Assembly: GCA_033002965.1 (NCBI GenBank)
Contig: JAURVB010000673.1
Location: 1-64,000 of the forward strand
Source: Piper betle
Taxonomy: Eukaryota > Streptophyta > Magnoliopsida > Piperales > Piperaceae
Direction of reading: 5' to 3'
DNA: 64,000 nucleotides
Below the pieces are notes generated by a model. That model was not told the origin of the DNA. It was given only the letters and a program-made list of their open reading frames with translations, and did no database searches. This document shows, piece by piece, positions 1 through 11,958 of the stretch. A program made the position numbers and the translations under genes. Position 1 is the first letter of the stretch. Each line of letters opens with the position of its first letter.

Positions 1-33
1 GGAATATTCCTCTTTTTGTACTATTATTTGCAG

Positions 34-2721
34 CCTACCTCTGTAAGAAGGGCTCAACTTCTTTGCAAGAAGAGTGCGGTTGATTGTTTTAGTTAATGGA
101 AATAAAGGTGTTTATGATTGTATCTCGCCATTTGCATTGCGTTTTTCCCATTTCATCCTAGATCTTTCTCTCTTAAATTATTCATATTTTCTTCCTAAGT
201 TACGCTTTCTGCTTTCTAGGATCCCATGTGATATATCTGCACAAGTGTATATGCCAATTTTATGCATATCCTCGTGCAGGGCTGCTAATTGAACAGTCAA
301 CTCGTGATCATTTAACGTGCAGCTCGGTTTGACTCGAAACTCAACGTTTAAATGCTCGAGCTTGAACTCGACTCAAACTCTTGAGCTGAGTTTGAGCAAG
401 GCGGTGTTTGACTCGACTTGACTCGATTATAACTCAAGTTTGACTTGTAGCTCGACTCGACCTCGATTCGATAAAATAATATAATAATATAATCTTTATA
501 TTATATTATATATATATATACACACACTAATAAGTTCAATTGTAATTATTTATATTTATTTATATATAATATAAAAATATATTAGTGAGAAAACTTAGAT
601 ACTAGGTATTCAAGTTAAAAACCCGGAGGTCGTGGGTTCGATCTGTTGGGCCCTTTGGGCCCGTACCCAAGCTCTGATACCACATGTTAGGCTTTTTGGG
701 CCCCCACCCAAACTCCGAACCCACAGTTGGACCCTTCGGGCCCCCAAAAGGAACTGCAACAGGTGTCACGGGCCTCTCTTAATCCAAAAGTTAACTTAAG
801 GAATAAGGCTTTCCCATTAGCCTATATACAAGTCACCAACAACCTCTACGACCGATGTGGGACAAACCCAACAACTCCCCTTCACACATCGGGCGTGACC
901 CCGAAACATCACCGTCTAACAACTCCCCTTAAATTAGACGGCACCCACCTCTTCAAATCATCAGGTGGAACCCATGAAGGAAACAACAACAATCGGCGTA
1001 GACAAATCCGGCTCGAACTTGGCTCTGATACCACTTGTTGGGATTTTAACAACCAAAATCCCCAAACACCATGCTGTGTGTGTTTTGACAAGGCAAACCA
1101 ATACAAGATAAAAGATATATGACACACAAATTTAAAGTGGAAACTTTCAAATTGAAATAACACCACAACCAAAAAATATGAAATGAGTAAAATTACTCGC
1201 AATTACAAATCACAGACAAAAGATAGAGAAGGATAAAAAATAAACTACAGTTGGTCTTGTCGAAGAACCCAAACTCATGTCTTCTCCTCACAACGAACAA
1301 TTTCTCTTTCTTCTCTCACATGCACCATTAATGGTGACCCTGTCTAGATCTGTAACCGCAACCTCTAATTGGAACACACTCCAATTAGGAATACCAACCT
1401 CTAACTGAAACACACTCCAGTTAGGAACACCAACTCCAATTAGGAACACCAACCTCTAACTGGAACACACTCCAATTAGGACCAATACACACATCGGACA
1501 AAGTAAGTACACCATAAGGAGAGGCTACCATGAGGAGCGGCTACCATGAGAGGCTACCATGAGGAGAGGCTACCATGAGGAGAGGCTCTCCCTCCTCTAA
1601 GAGAGAGAGGAAAGCCTCACTCCTCACAGTGAAGCACACAATGATACACTCAGTTCTGTTGTACTCTCTCCTATTCTATTCTCTCACAATACAACTATAT
1701 ATATAGGAAAAGAAAACCAACCTCGTAAATACTAAATACTCATCGTCTTCAGCAATTCTTCTCGAATTCCTCATACCTCTTGGAATAACTCCATGTCTTT
1801 ACGATTCCCCATATAGTTGCATGTCTTCTCACATCCATCGTATGATGAGGGACCCCAACAATTCTCCCGTCCCGAATCATACGGAACACACTAGGGTAGG
1901 TTTTAGCATTGTTCACATGGGAAAGAGATACAACCCTTCCAATCTCCCCTTCTCGCCCCATGTGGAAACTCTTAGCATTGTTCACATGGGAAAGAGATAC
2001 AACCCTTCCAATCTCCCCTTCTCGCCCCATGTGGAAACTCTTTAAAAAATCCTCAACTCTGCACCACTCTTCGAACACCGGTTGAACTTGAAGCACCATT
2101 GTCGACCACTTAACGACTGCCATCACATGAGGAGGGAAATATTTTAACACATCTCCCCTCCCGACTCATGTGAAATGTCCTCTATCTCCCCTGATTGGAA
2201 CTCCTAGCACATCTCCCATACTCGTATAGAAGAAACTCCTTTGCTAGCACCGTCGAAACATCATCTTGAAAAAAACAACACAAACTTCCACAGGCCATGA
2301 ACCACAGCTACACGAACCAAAGCTCTAATGCCACATGTTAGGCTTTTTGGGCCCCCACCCAAACTCCGAACCCACAGTTGGACCCTTCGGGCCCCCAAAA
2401 AGAACTGCAACAGGTGTCACGGGCCTCTCTTAATCCAAAAGTTAATTTAAGGAATAAGGCTTTCCCATTAGCCTATATACAAGTCACCAACAACCTCTAC
2501 GACCGATGTGGGACAAACCCAACACGATCTACACTGATTTCTTTTTTTTTTTTTGGATCGCTTGCGTCTGGCAGCCCTATCCTCGTGGACATCATTTATT
2601 ATGGAACAAAACCAATGTTTTTTTTTTCTTAAATTGATTCAGGCATATTGATACCCTCACTGTCAGCTCCTTAAGTGCAGTTGCGGCCTGCATCATTGGA
2701 CTGCAATTTGGACATGGCTAA
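34..2721 (+). CDS. Possible last two exons of an unidentified gene entering from the left
   Basis: A pyrimidine-rich acceptor ending at 33 is followed by a short open stretch (34-73, possible donor GTGCGG). A second acceptor ending at 2642 is followed by 79 coding bases that stop with TAA at 2719-2721. Joined with phase carried over, they read ...GSTSLQEE then HIDTLTVSSLSA and a hydrophobic tail ending LQFGHG. I do not recognise the protein. The intron between them would be about 260 bases without the transposons that now fill it, a normal size. The weak donor, short exons and lack of upstream sequence make this tentative. Confidence 0.25.
685..873 (-). repeat. TRIM-like LTR, left copy
   Basis: A 189-base unit with TG...CA ends, matched by 2336-2524 with very few differences. 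The 41 bases before it (644-684) align with its own first 41 bases (685-725), so this LTR appears extended by one tandem unit, and the PBS-like word lies within that extra unit. Confidence 0.75.
1036..1860 (-). repeat. Second LTR-like block inside the composite element
   Basis: It starts TGTTGGGATTTT immediately after a perfect PBS complement GCTCTGATACCAC (1022-1034) and ends GGACCCCAACA. Next to it lies a pyrimidine-rich stretch whose minus strand is a polypurine tract (1861-1873). The ends and neighbours are those of an LTR of about 825 bases, but no partner copy is in the window. Recombination or template switching between related elements is a likely origin. Confidence 0.5.
1360..1590. 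repeat. Two minisatellite-like blocks
   Basis: From about 1360 to 1480, imperfect units of roughly 40 bases repeat the phrases CTCTAAYTGGAACACACTCC and AATTAGGAACACC. From about 1517 to 1590, copies of a 17-18 base unit containing GAGGCTACCATGAG follow one another. Both lie within the long LTR-like block. Confidence 0.7.
1904..2041. repeat. Perfect 69-base tandem duplication
   Basis: The segment 1904-1972 is repeated at once at 1973-2041 with no difference I can see, which implies a recent duplication. It lies in the internal part of the composite element. Confidence 0.9.
2336..2524 (-). repeat. TRIM-like LTR, right copy
   Basis: A 189-base partner of 685-873. It is preceded by a degenerate PBS-like word GCTCTAATGCCA (2322-2333) and followed directly by the target duplication CGATC. 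Confidence 0.75.
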
Positions 2722-3388
2722 GAAAAATTTGAGGTAATAGCAATCGTTTCAACTTCGTGTTTTCTTTTATAGAATTCGTAATTTTTCTTTATTCAGCTTG
2801 TTGCTTTAAGTGTACCAAGTCATTAGTTGACAGCATTTGTAATTTGAATGTATGGATTGTCATTATGTGGCCGTCTTCTATGTGAATCTATGGCAGCAAA
2901 GTGGAAATGTCTTGTATCACCTCCAATGGGCCATATATTGTAACCGGAAGATGATCACAGGTTTGGTCACTGAAATTAATAGTGACATTGTTTATAATTT
3001 TTAAGTGAGTCAAAAGGTGTAAAATGTCATAGTAATCCACTTATGAAGGACACCATTGGCAATTACGATTAACATTTTTGCATGGGGATTTCTAATTTTT
3101 TGCTTAACAATTTACTAAATTATTTCAGTTGGTTTTCTAAACCTTTCTTTTAGCCTTTTAATGTCTATTGTGTGTACTCATCAACACTTCAAGGTACATA
3201 AAACTAATTATTTCATTTACATATTTCAGAGCCACAAAGATCGTCTACAGGAATGGTTACTCCTTTCAGCTATACTGCTTTCTCTTGGATTGATTTAAAG
3301 CTTTATAGGTGAATTTAGGTTTTTTTACAGGTTAAAAGTGTTGCACTGAATTTATAAGCTAATGCTGGCTACCTTCTCCTCTCGAGAA
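2722..3388. other. Non-coding AT-rich stretch
   Basis: No convincing gene or repeat is visible. If 2643-2721 is a real terminal exon, the first few hundred bases may be its 3' UTR. Confidence 0.3.
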
Positions 3389-3912
3389 TCTTGGGCCCTT
3401 TGGGCCCCTAACCAAATTCTGATACCACTATTGGGCCCCCAAAAAAGATTTGTAACAGGGGCAATAGGTATCACAGGTCTCTTTTAATCTAAAAATTAAC
3501 TCAATGAATAAAGCTTTCCCGTTAGCTTATATACAACTCATTAAGATCATCTACAACCGATGTGAGATAAACTAAACAACTCTCCTTCACACATCGGACG
3601 TTTCCGAAGCATTCCCAAAACCATCATCGTCTGATAAACTCTCCTTAAATCAGATGATATCTAACCATCATCGTCTGATAAACTCTCTTTAAATCAGATG
3701 ATATCTATCTGACAAACTCTCTATAAATCATCAAGTAGAACCTATGAAGGAAACAACAACCTATGAAGGAAACAACAATAATCGGCGTCGGCATAGGCAA
3801 TAGGTGTCACGGGGCTCTCTTAAAATCAAAAATTAACTCAAAGAATAAGGTTTTCCCATTAACTTATGTACAATTCACCAAAATCTTCTACGACCGATAT
3901 GGGATAAACCCA
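3389..3912 (-). mobile_element. Diverged, truncated copy of the 644-2524 TRIM family
   Basis: It opens with TTGGGCCCTTTGGGCCC, a PBS-like TTCTGATACCAC and LTR sequence up to about 3571. A short internal part follows with repeated ATCATCGTCTGATAAACTCT phrases and a duplicated CTATGAAGGAAACAACAA. A second LTR missing its outer third ends at GATAAACCCA. The order LTR, short interior, LTR fits a TRIM. No clean target duplication is seen. Confidence 0.65.
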
Positions 3913-6584
3913 GCCCTGAATTCCTCTCGACAAATCTCTTTACACGACTAGTTACCTCATGGTGACGTGTGCTACAACAGGGTTCACGTTTTCTACCTTA
4001 TATGGATTGGTGCGACAATGAGCCAAAATTATGGCATATACCAACTGCGGAATTTAGTTTTAAAAGTGTCCGCAAGAAGTATTATATTCTGTTGGTATGT
4101 GCCTGCAATTCTAAATAGATAGTTTCGATTATGTGGTAGTCAACTGATTTCTTGTTTCCTATATTTTCTAAGTAGGTTGACGCATCAAACTTGGGACACT
4201 TTTATGTTCGTGCTCGAGTGGATGGGAAGACAATCTTTATCTATATTTATTCTGGTAGCTTAAGCTTCCAATATTGCGGTTATTATGGTACGAGGATTGC
4301 TTCTCCCGAAAATAACTTGGTACCTCGTTTAATTTGGAAATGCTTTTTTGCTGTTACTCCGCTTAATATTATTATGGCTTAGCCTAGTCTGGCAAGCTGG
4401 CTGAATCGTTAAGGAAGGGGATTTTGGACCAATTAATGCATACTTGAGATGGTTGTATGCACATTATTTCATGGGGTGCTACATCTTGTAATGCAATTTA
4501 TGAAAATAAAATGCCCGTCTGTATGAAAGTACAGGATAGGATTGACCTGTGTGTCTGAGCATCAGATTGATAAATTCTTTAGTTTAGAACGTATTTGTAG
4601 TTGCTTAAGAGTATTTTCAATCGTGTTGGATACCAAAGTGATGCTCAGAAACTCACCCCGTTTGCTTTCATTCAACAGATTCACTGGGTTATTTCCAAAG
4701 CTCTAACAAACTCTCCTCTGACTAGTTCAATTCCACTCTTGTTGTCTAGGACTCCAGGTAAACGAAGTACCCGGAGAAATTTCATTTTGCCATCTCTTCT
4801 CGTTCATGTGCTGATTGGTTCCACGGCATTCTGCTGTATTTGTTATTAATTCGTGTGTAGATTGATTTTGAAGTAAATATTGTCGTTACCTCGTCCGTAA
4901 ATATATGAAATCATAACCCTATTTTGGAGCAAAAATTAAAATTTTGTAAATTTAATTCGTTGAAAAGAATAAAAATAACGTCAGACACTTTTCTTCTTTG
5001 GGTTTTGGTTTTTGAAGAAAAATAGTCATGAGAACAGAAAAGAAAAATTGTGGATCGAAGAAAAGTGAATATTTTGTTGTCATCGTCAATAATAATTTTA
5101 CAAAGTTCTTAATTTGTAATCTGTTATTCTCTGTTTTCTTTATTTGTGATTAATACTAATTTTATAAAAATTACAATAAATTAATATTGAGAAATTTGTT
5201 TCAGATCTTTTTCGTATCAAAATTGTATATAATATAATAATTTTTTCTCCCAAATTTGGAGAATTTTTATGTAAAATTGAGTTTGTCCACATTACTTTGG
5301 TGTTGTATTTTTCTTTAGTAATTCTCATCCTTTTCAGTTAAAATGGAGATTTTGTTTGGTTAATCCAACCTGAATTGAAATCTTTTAAAATTTCACCTAA
5401 CCTAATATGTGATGAAAGAGAAAGTAATTCGGGTGGTGGATGATATTAAATTTATCCCACTAAAAACTTATAACTAGGTGCTTGAATTAGATTAGTTGGA
5501 CATTAAGTTGTACCTAAATAAACACATTAATGACAAATGATAAGCTTCTTGTTAAGTATTTAGTCTAAATACACAAGCAAACGTTGTTTATAGATGGTTA
5601 TTATTCACTCGTAAAAAAATAAAAAACATATCAAACCAAAAATTGGGTAAAAGTTTTTGGCCACACTTTTGATTGTTTCTTTTTTTTCTTGAATATTACA
5701 TGTTATTGGTACCATAGTTGCAAAATTCACTCAATTTAACTCATTCTCTCTCCCAATCCAATCCTATTTAACATCCGTTCCCATTCCAATTTTGTAAACA
5801 TCATTTGTACCATAAAATTTCGTTTAACACTTATCACCCCTTTTGCAACAGTACTAAATTTTTAATAGGAAGGTGAGCAGCCAAGCCAAAGCGTTCCAAA
5901 GGAAGAATCCCAATCTCGTACAAAGTCTTGGCCCCAACATTTGGGATTCCCCCTATCACTAAAAAAATAAAAAGAACCCACCATTCTCTCTCCCCATGGT
6001 AACATCAGAATACATAAGTCTGCAGAAAACATTTTCAGACCTCCCAAAGTTTTATTCTGGGTTGTGAGCTAAGTTAGAACATGATAATTGACAGACTTAA
6101 CGATGGATCGAATTGAATTCTAAGTTATCACTTCATAAAATTAACACCTCCAAACTAACATGACCCGTATAATAAAACGATCGTGTTGACAACTCGGTTA
6201 TCACATGGGAACAAACAAAAGAGAGAACAGCTACCGATAAGATTGTCAGCCAACCAGTCAAGTAATAGATGATGACCCAAAAAAAGTGCCCCATTGTCCC
6301 ATCTAAAGCCAACTAATTTTAACAGCCAAAAGCATCACCTATCTCGTATGTCTCTGCTTGGAGACAAATCTTGCAGTAACCAACATCTTAAGCTTGCTAA
6401 TAGTTGTAAAAAAAAAGTCGCTTTGTACATACACAATACACTAGGCAATTGAACATTCTCTCTTTGCTTAAAAAAGAGTAGAGCTGGACTACTGACTAGT
6501 TATTAGCATCCTTTCTTTCCTTCTTCACTACCCTTTTCCACTACTGGCCACACATGTTTGCATAAATAAAGCATAATCCCTTTG
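3913..6584. other. Intergenic DNA without a supported gene
   Basis: Short open frames at 4191-4382 and 4601-4849 show no recognisable domain. The rest is AT-rich. The last few hundred bases before 6585 probably include the 3' UTR of the minus-strand FD gene. Confidence 0.4.
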
Positions 6585-7582
6585 CTAAAATGGAGCTGTG
6601 GAAGTTCTGCAGAGGCTTAGCTTGGTAGGTGCAGTTGTTGAAGCGGCTGCCATGACTAACTGGAACAAATAAAAAAAAATGTTCCATTAATTTTACAAAT
6701 AGAGCGATTTGCTTGCAAAACAAACCTGCAAGTTACTTGTTCCTTGCCTCCTGTTGTTTCTTTCTAAGCTTGGCATTCTCCTCACTCAAGTGTGCCACTT
6801 CCAGTTCCAACTCATTTGTATAAGCCTTATCGGATACGACAAACACATACTTCAACAATAACTTCACCACCCATTACTCAAATAAGAAGTGATTAAATGC
6901 TTAGCAAGAATATAAGGAAGAAAACCTGTTTTCTTGCTCTGGATCTTGCAGCAGACTCCCTGTTTTTGATCATGCGCTTGTGCCTCCTGTCACCAGAATT
7001 GTCCATGTTTTCTGGCGCCCTTTTCTTGCAGAAAGAAGACCCAATTGCCTCAAAGGTGTAGTTGGGGGAGGAGGCAGCCATGAAAGGAGGTGGGGTGGCA
7101 GCACCACCATAGCTGTTATGGGCCTGCAAACTCATAGGATTGGGACCAAGCTGCCCAATGGAGTCCAGATAGTGGAACTGCTCTGGGCTAGAGTTCAAGT
7201 TCAGAACGGCAGTAGCAGGTTGGGGGTTAGAAGCCTCTGCCAAAACGCTCATGTTCAACTCTGGATGATGAACAGGGACCTCACTGCCTCTGAATGGCCT
7301 GGCAAGGAACTCTTGCAGCAGCAGCATCCTGTAACTCCCCTTTGGCTCTACCTCCTCTTCCCTGCTTCGAGGCCGGTCTTGGAGGCTGTTCAGGTTGATA
7401 TCCTTCCACACATCCTCCATGGTCCTCCTTGGTGTGGACAACCTCGAAGAGGACGAGGAAGATGAAGATGTGAGCCTGTTGTTCCCATTGTTGTCATCAC
7501 CAGATGGTGACCACATACTTTTGTCACACCAATAAGGAGTGTGAGTAGTAGAAGAGCACGAATGACAAAAGATGGCAACCAA
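6585..7582 (-). CDS. FD: FD-type bZIP transcription factor (florigen partner)
   Basis: Exons on the minus strand are 7582-6926, 6825-6748 and 6659-6585. FD proteins bind G-box-like DNA in the shoot apex and, through 14-3-3 proteins, recruit FT or TFL1 to floral identity genes. Visible here are a Ser-rich N-terminus, the conserved TMEDVWKDI block, the LARPF block, the basic region RRHKRMIKNRESAARSR with its N-x7-R spacing, a short leucine zipper (ELELEVAHLSEENAKL) and the C-terminal SAP motif RTSTAPF, whose Thr is the 14-3-3 docking phosphosite. The likely start is the ATG at 7516 (MWSPSG..., 247 aa); an in-frame ATG at 7582 would add 22 residues. Intron 2 appears to use a GC donor (GAG|GCAAGG at 6748/6747); with it both phases fit and the SAP exon is in frame. 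Confidence 0.93.
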
Positions 7583-7750
7583 AAACCAAGTTGCGTCTAG
7601 GTAGACTTGCTACTTATACATGGAGACTGTGGAAATGGGAAGTGAAGGGAGAGGCCAGCAAGCTTGCTCTGTTTAATTGGGTATGTGCTCTTCATACTGT
7701 ACAATGTACACACCACCGTACACAACCACATCCTCCCCCCATATGATGTG

Positions 7751-7758
7751 CTTATATA
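7751..7758 (-). promoter_or_regulatory. Possible TATA box of the FD gene
   Basis: The minus strand reads TATATAAG, about 170-235 bases upstream of the two candidate start codons. Position and sequence suit a TATA box; nothing else confirms it. Confidence 0.35.
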
Positions 7759-9899
7759 CACTTACACCTCCAACAAAAAGCCAACGGGGAAGCATGGTCT
7801 TCCCCTTCCCCTCCCCTTAATATGATGAACTTCAAAGGAAAGTACTGGTAAAGGAGCTGGCCTGTGACTGTGAGATAAGCTGCCGCCGCTTACGCATTGT
7901 CATATTGAGGCACCATAGAGTTACGGAGAATCTCTCTCTGCTTTTCACTGCCCATGATTCGCATGCAAGAGTGATAAATCTCTTTAATGGTGGGGCTCAA
8001 GAGGGATATGAGGTTGGAATTGATTGGTATTGTACAGTGGCTACTCCGCATACACGTTGGCTTTCTTCTTCATAAAATTCTTACAGAAACCTATTAGACG
8101 CCGGACAATATAGTGTCATCAACAGTCCATTGTCTCATTTCATGGGATTAAAAATATTGCAACCATCTGACTAACCTAGTACAATGATATAAGAACCTTT
8201 TTCTTTCCCCCAGCTCCGGTCTTGTCTAAAGATCACAGTTGTCATCTCTGATTCTCCACCTCCCATGACCTCTGCAGCTTCCACTACTCTCTTCCTTCTT
8301 CAACCAGTTGTCTGCCGGGAGATAGTCCAAGTTGTAGCCCCGCCGATGCCCCAGCTCACTGTTGCTAAAGATGGGTACACGCCATTTCTTTTCTTGGCAT
8401 ACAGTTCCTGCCCCACTGAAGAGCCCAAAGCTAACATCCTTCCTTGACTCCTTTTCTGAACACATCTTCTGATCTTCCCCAACTCTTTATACTTGGATGT
8501 GCCCTGCCTTCTTCGCATGTTCATTCTTTTCTCGTGGAGTAGGAATGATGGGTGGTAGGACCTCAAGACTTAGGAGCGCACCAAAGTATGCCTTTTATTA
8601 AAAGTTGGCCTGGAGGTTTGCAACACGTCGGGTTCTGAAGTGTCCTTTCGTCACATCGGAGGTAAAACCCATACCAATTACAAATCAGAACCCCAAGTTT
8701 TTTTTTTGCTAAGTGGTGTATGAATTTTACTAACTTTTATGATTCCACTGGGATTATATCTTAAATATCAAGTGTCGAATGATAGATAGTATATGAGTAT
8801 CTACTGCCACAATGGGTCGATGACGGCTTGTAACTCCCCTCTTTCTCCCTCCTCCCTCCACCGCATGCCCCATTCACCACTCACTTATACTACCCATACC
8901 AACCATCAAATTTGTAAGAAATATAAATAATTTTGTCTATTGTAAACAAAAATTAAAACATATCAAAATAAAATAAAATTAAACAACAAAATAAAATAAA
9001 ATTAAACAACAACATAAAATTTCTATAAAAAAAAAGATTTATTTTGATCTATTTTTTCGATTACAAAACATCAATATTATACATGTTAAGTGGTTTTATA
9101 ATAATAAAAATAGAGGAGATTTATTTTACTAATATTTAAAATTTTAATAACCTACGTTTCACATTTTGCTTCTCTGCACAATTTTATTGACATTAGTGGA
9201 TTGTGTACACGTAATATCATTATACATTCAATAAAAATATTTATAAACTTGATGTTACGTGCATAATGTAATTACATTTTGGGGAGCGATCGACACGTAG
9301 TATGGTCCTCTGATTATAAGTTGTTACGTACTTATGTTCGCAAATATGTTATGTTGCCGTTGGCTTTAGATAGGAGGGTTGTCTTTGCCTAAGTACAAAT
9401 TTTTATTATATATTACAAAATGTAATAAAGATTTTAAAATTGGGATGCTAATGTACCTATGTTTAATCAAGCAGTGGACGTCTACCTTATATTTTAAGGC
9501 AGAGAAAGTTACTTGCGCACCTATAAGCTATCTCCTAAATCTGTTAATTAACAACAAAATTAACATTATCTAATTAGCAATAAAATTAAAATTTAAAGTC
9601 ATAAAATTAATTTTTTAATAAACAATCAAACTCCAAAAATAACAATAAATCTTCTATCTAACAACAAACCTAAGATTCAAATAAATATTGAATCCATTAA
9701 ATAACAAAACTAAGTTTTTAACAAATAATAACTTTTTCATATGTATTAGATTTTAAAATATACAAGATATATATTAAAAAAAAAACTGATAACAACAAAC
9801 ATCTATTCGTCTTAAAAATATTTAATAAAATTTTCATTTAATATTTTTTCAATAAATTAATTTATACCATGCTCGCGCATTAGACGAGAACCTTAGCTA
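7759..9899. other. FD upstream region and AT-rich intergenic DNA
   Basis: The proximal part may hold FD promoter sequence. From about 8900 the DNA is very AT-rich with low-complexity AAAATTAAAC-type runs. The coding-like stretch at 8226-8566 is listed separately. Confidence 0.4.
8226..8566 (-). pseudogene. Coding-like remnant, unidentified
   Basis: Two overlapping minus-strand frames (8566-8300 and 8465-8226) look compositionally coding, with many charged and aromatic residues, for example RMNMRRRQGTSKYKELGKI and GYNLDYLPADNWLKK. Neither has a convincing start or a domain I recognise. A frame break between them would suggest a gene fragment. It could equally be chance. Confidence 0.2.
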
Positions 9900-10455
9900 G
9901 TGTTATATATGGTATGGTCATCCGCTTCAAAGGCTCAAACTCCACCACCCACCTCCATCTACCTCCACACCCACCTCTTCTCCCCCTCCAATGATCCCTC
10001 CCCTTTTCCAAGGCTAGAGCAAGTGTGTATGCAAGTTATAACCCACAACTGGGACAACCTCGCGATGACGCCTCCAATTTGCGGCGTCCCTTTCCACCTT
10101 GGATCATGCAACAACAATACTTTCAAGTTGTTCTTCCGACAGTTGTTCAAGCTGGTCCATTTTCATTGGTCAGGTTCACGTCCTTTTGGTATGAGCGAAT
10201 CATAGTGCTTTGGCGTTAACTCGAATCAAACCGCTTCTGTCCAAGATGCCATCGTTGAAGAACAAGGAAGAAAGCTTGCTGCAGTTTTTTCTTTCTTTTT
10301 GTTTGTTTTTTTTTGCTGAATTCGCGATGATTTGGGAGGAAAGAAGGGTTAATAGTGGTGTTGACGATTTAGAACCTGATTTATACACAATTTACAAGTT
10401 GTTTGATGATTTGAGGAGTGTTAGAGGTGATAATTGTTGTCTTGTAGAAGGCTAG
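9900..10455 (+). other. Weak coding-like stretch, unidentified
   Basis: Frames at 10025-10219 (Gln/Pro-rich, PRDDASNLRRPFPPW) and 10210-10455 (ending DDLEPDLYTIYKLFDDL) stand out against AT-rich surroundings. No start context, splice pattern or family is evident. A transposon-derived or decayed gene fragment is as likely as a real exon. Confidence 0.2.
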
Positions 10456-11958
10456 GGACGGTTGAGTATTTAATTGATTAGTTTAAATCTTTTCAATTGA
10501 TAGTCTTTAAAATTTTAATTATAACAATTAAATTAAACTCTTTCAATTAAAAAAACTTAAACTAATCATGTAATACAAGGAATTTATTATAACACTTGTT
10601 ACAACAAATCCTTAACCCTTGGAAATAAAGTATAGCACCTCGTGTGTTAGGACGCAGCCAACTTAAATTGTCATCTACTTCTAACCCCCTCCCCTCCCTC
10701 CCACCCTTTCTTCTCCCCATTCCCAACCCCCACCCACCCAACTAAAAGAAAAGAGCTGGAAAAAGAAATGTCTATCATATTAAAAAATAATTAAAATTTA
10801 TATTTTTATTATTGAAATCATTTTTGAATATATAATTCATTACATTTATATACTAATACTTATATAAAACAAATTTTTATTAAAAAATTGAATTCTTTTC
10901 TTTTCATCAAAAAACATATTTACATAGAGATAACCTTCCTCAAAATGTAAAAGCAGTTGTCCGCTCTTCAAAATGTAATTATATTGCATACCTAAATATT
11001 ATGTTTGAATTTTTAAAAATTAATTTATTGAAATGTGCTTTTACCAGCTCACGGCCTACCTCCTCAAAACAAACCACCAGTCTATCCATCCTCCAAGTGG
11101 CGGCCGTTTACCATCAATACAAAACCATTGCAGAGTGGAACCCCAGTCTACCAAGTTCAAGGTTTCCAGCATTTCTACGCTTGCAACAAATGTTCCAGCC
11201 TATAATACATGATTTAGCATTTACCTAGCCTTGCTTCATGGCATGTACTCCTACACTCCGGACTGTTCATGCAATTGGAAGAGAGTGCGATAACAGATAA
11301 TTATATAGTGACCATTAACCAAAAAAAAAATGCCAACATTCCCCAATCAATTTAGCAAATGCGTTGCACAATGCACCTGGCTTGCAAGTAATCCACACAA
11401 TACCATCACAAATCACAATAGATGCACAGGCAGTAATCCAAACAATTTCAGCACCACAGCGTGTTCACGCAATAAATTTCAAAGAGCAAGAGTAAGGACA
11501 TAAAAGTTTAAATATTTTATGAAACTATGTAACAGAATGAATAAAAAATCAATTGGAAACCTACAGAAGTAGCAACAACCGAAGCCTGTTCCCCCCTCTA
11601 CAATACACCTCCAACACACGTTGATCCCCCCAAAAATGAAGGTGCAACAAATAAAACTTGATAGACTAGGGGATGGCTCTCGAATGTACCACAAAATTTG
11701 CCCTCTCAATCCTCTACACCACAAAAACAACCGCCAAGAAACATGACAGCATAACATATAATTTACCTGACTATAGCGTCTTGCATTAGATTGCACAAGA
11801 AGGTTTCCCTTTTTAAAATTTTCATCTTTTTGATTTTTTTTTCTTTTCTTTTTCCTATTTTTTTGGTTTTTTATTTTCTTTACTTTTTTTTGTTGGTTTT
11901 TTTATGGGATTTTCACATACTTTGTAAGAAAGAAGAGATCCCGAGATGGGATTGGCAC
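10456..11958. other. Intergenic DNA between unidentified frames and LARP1
   Basis: AT-rich sequence with a polypyrimidine block (11805-11905). No gene is supported. The part nearest 11958 may be LARP1 3' UTR or flank. Confidence 0.4.

Larger units (their letters stand above)
644..2524 (-). mobile_element. Composite TRIM-like LTR element nested in the hAT element
   Basis: A 5-base target duplication CGATC flanks it (639-643 and 2525-2529). Two 189-base LTRs (685-873, 2336-2524) are nearly identical. On the minus strand the LTR runs from TGTTGGG to CCTAACA. A word complementary to the initiator-Met tRNA end (GCTCTGATACCA on the plus strand) abuts the LTR at 671-682, and a purine-rich tract lies beside the LTR at 874-883. 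The internal DNA encodes no gag or pol. It carries a second, longer LTR-like block at 1036-1860. The small LTRs and missing coding capacity fit TRIM or small LARD elements mobilised in trans. Confidence 0.75.
277..2579. mobile_element. Non-autonomous hAT-type element interrupted by a TRIM
   Basis: The 8-base direct repeat TCCTCGTG occurs at 269-276 and 2580-2587, the duplication length typical of hAT transposition. The ends are AGGGCTGC on the left and its complement GCAGCCCT on the right. The left subterminal part (about 300-470) is dense in CTCGA/GACTCG words shared with the element at 53000-53630. An AT-rich centre follows, then a tRNA-like B box (635-643). The right half is short and has lost its subterminal repeats. 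No transposase is present. A TRIM-like element with its own target duplication sits inside. Confidence 0.8.

Noticed and set aside
3374..3930. Similar words CTCTCGAGAA and CTCTCGACAA as a target duplication of the TRIM copy at 3389-3912
   Set aside because: They do not abut the element ends, are too long for an LTR target duplication and mismatch, so chance or local rearrangement is more likely.
4601..4849. 82-codon frame
   Set aside because: No domain, no splice partner and ordinary AT-rich surroundings.
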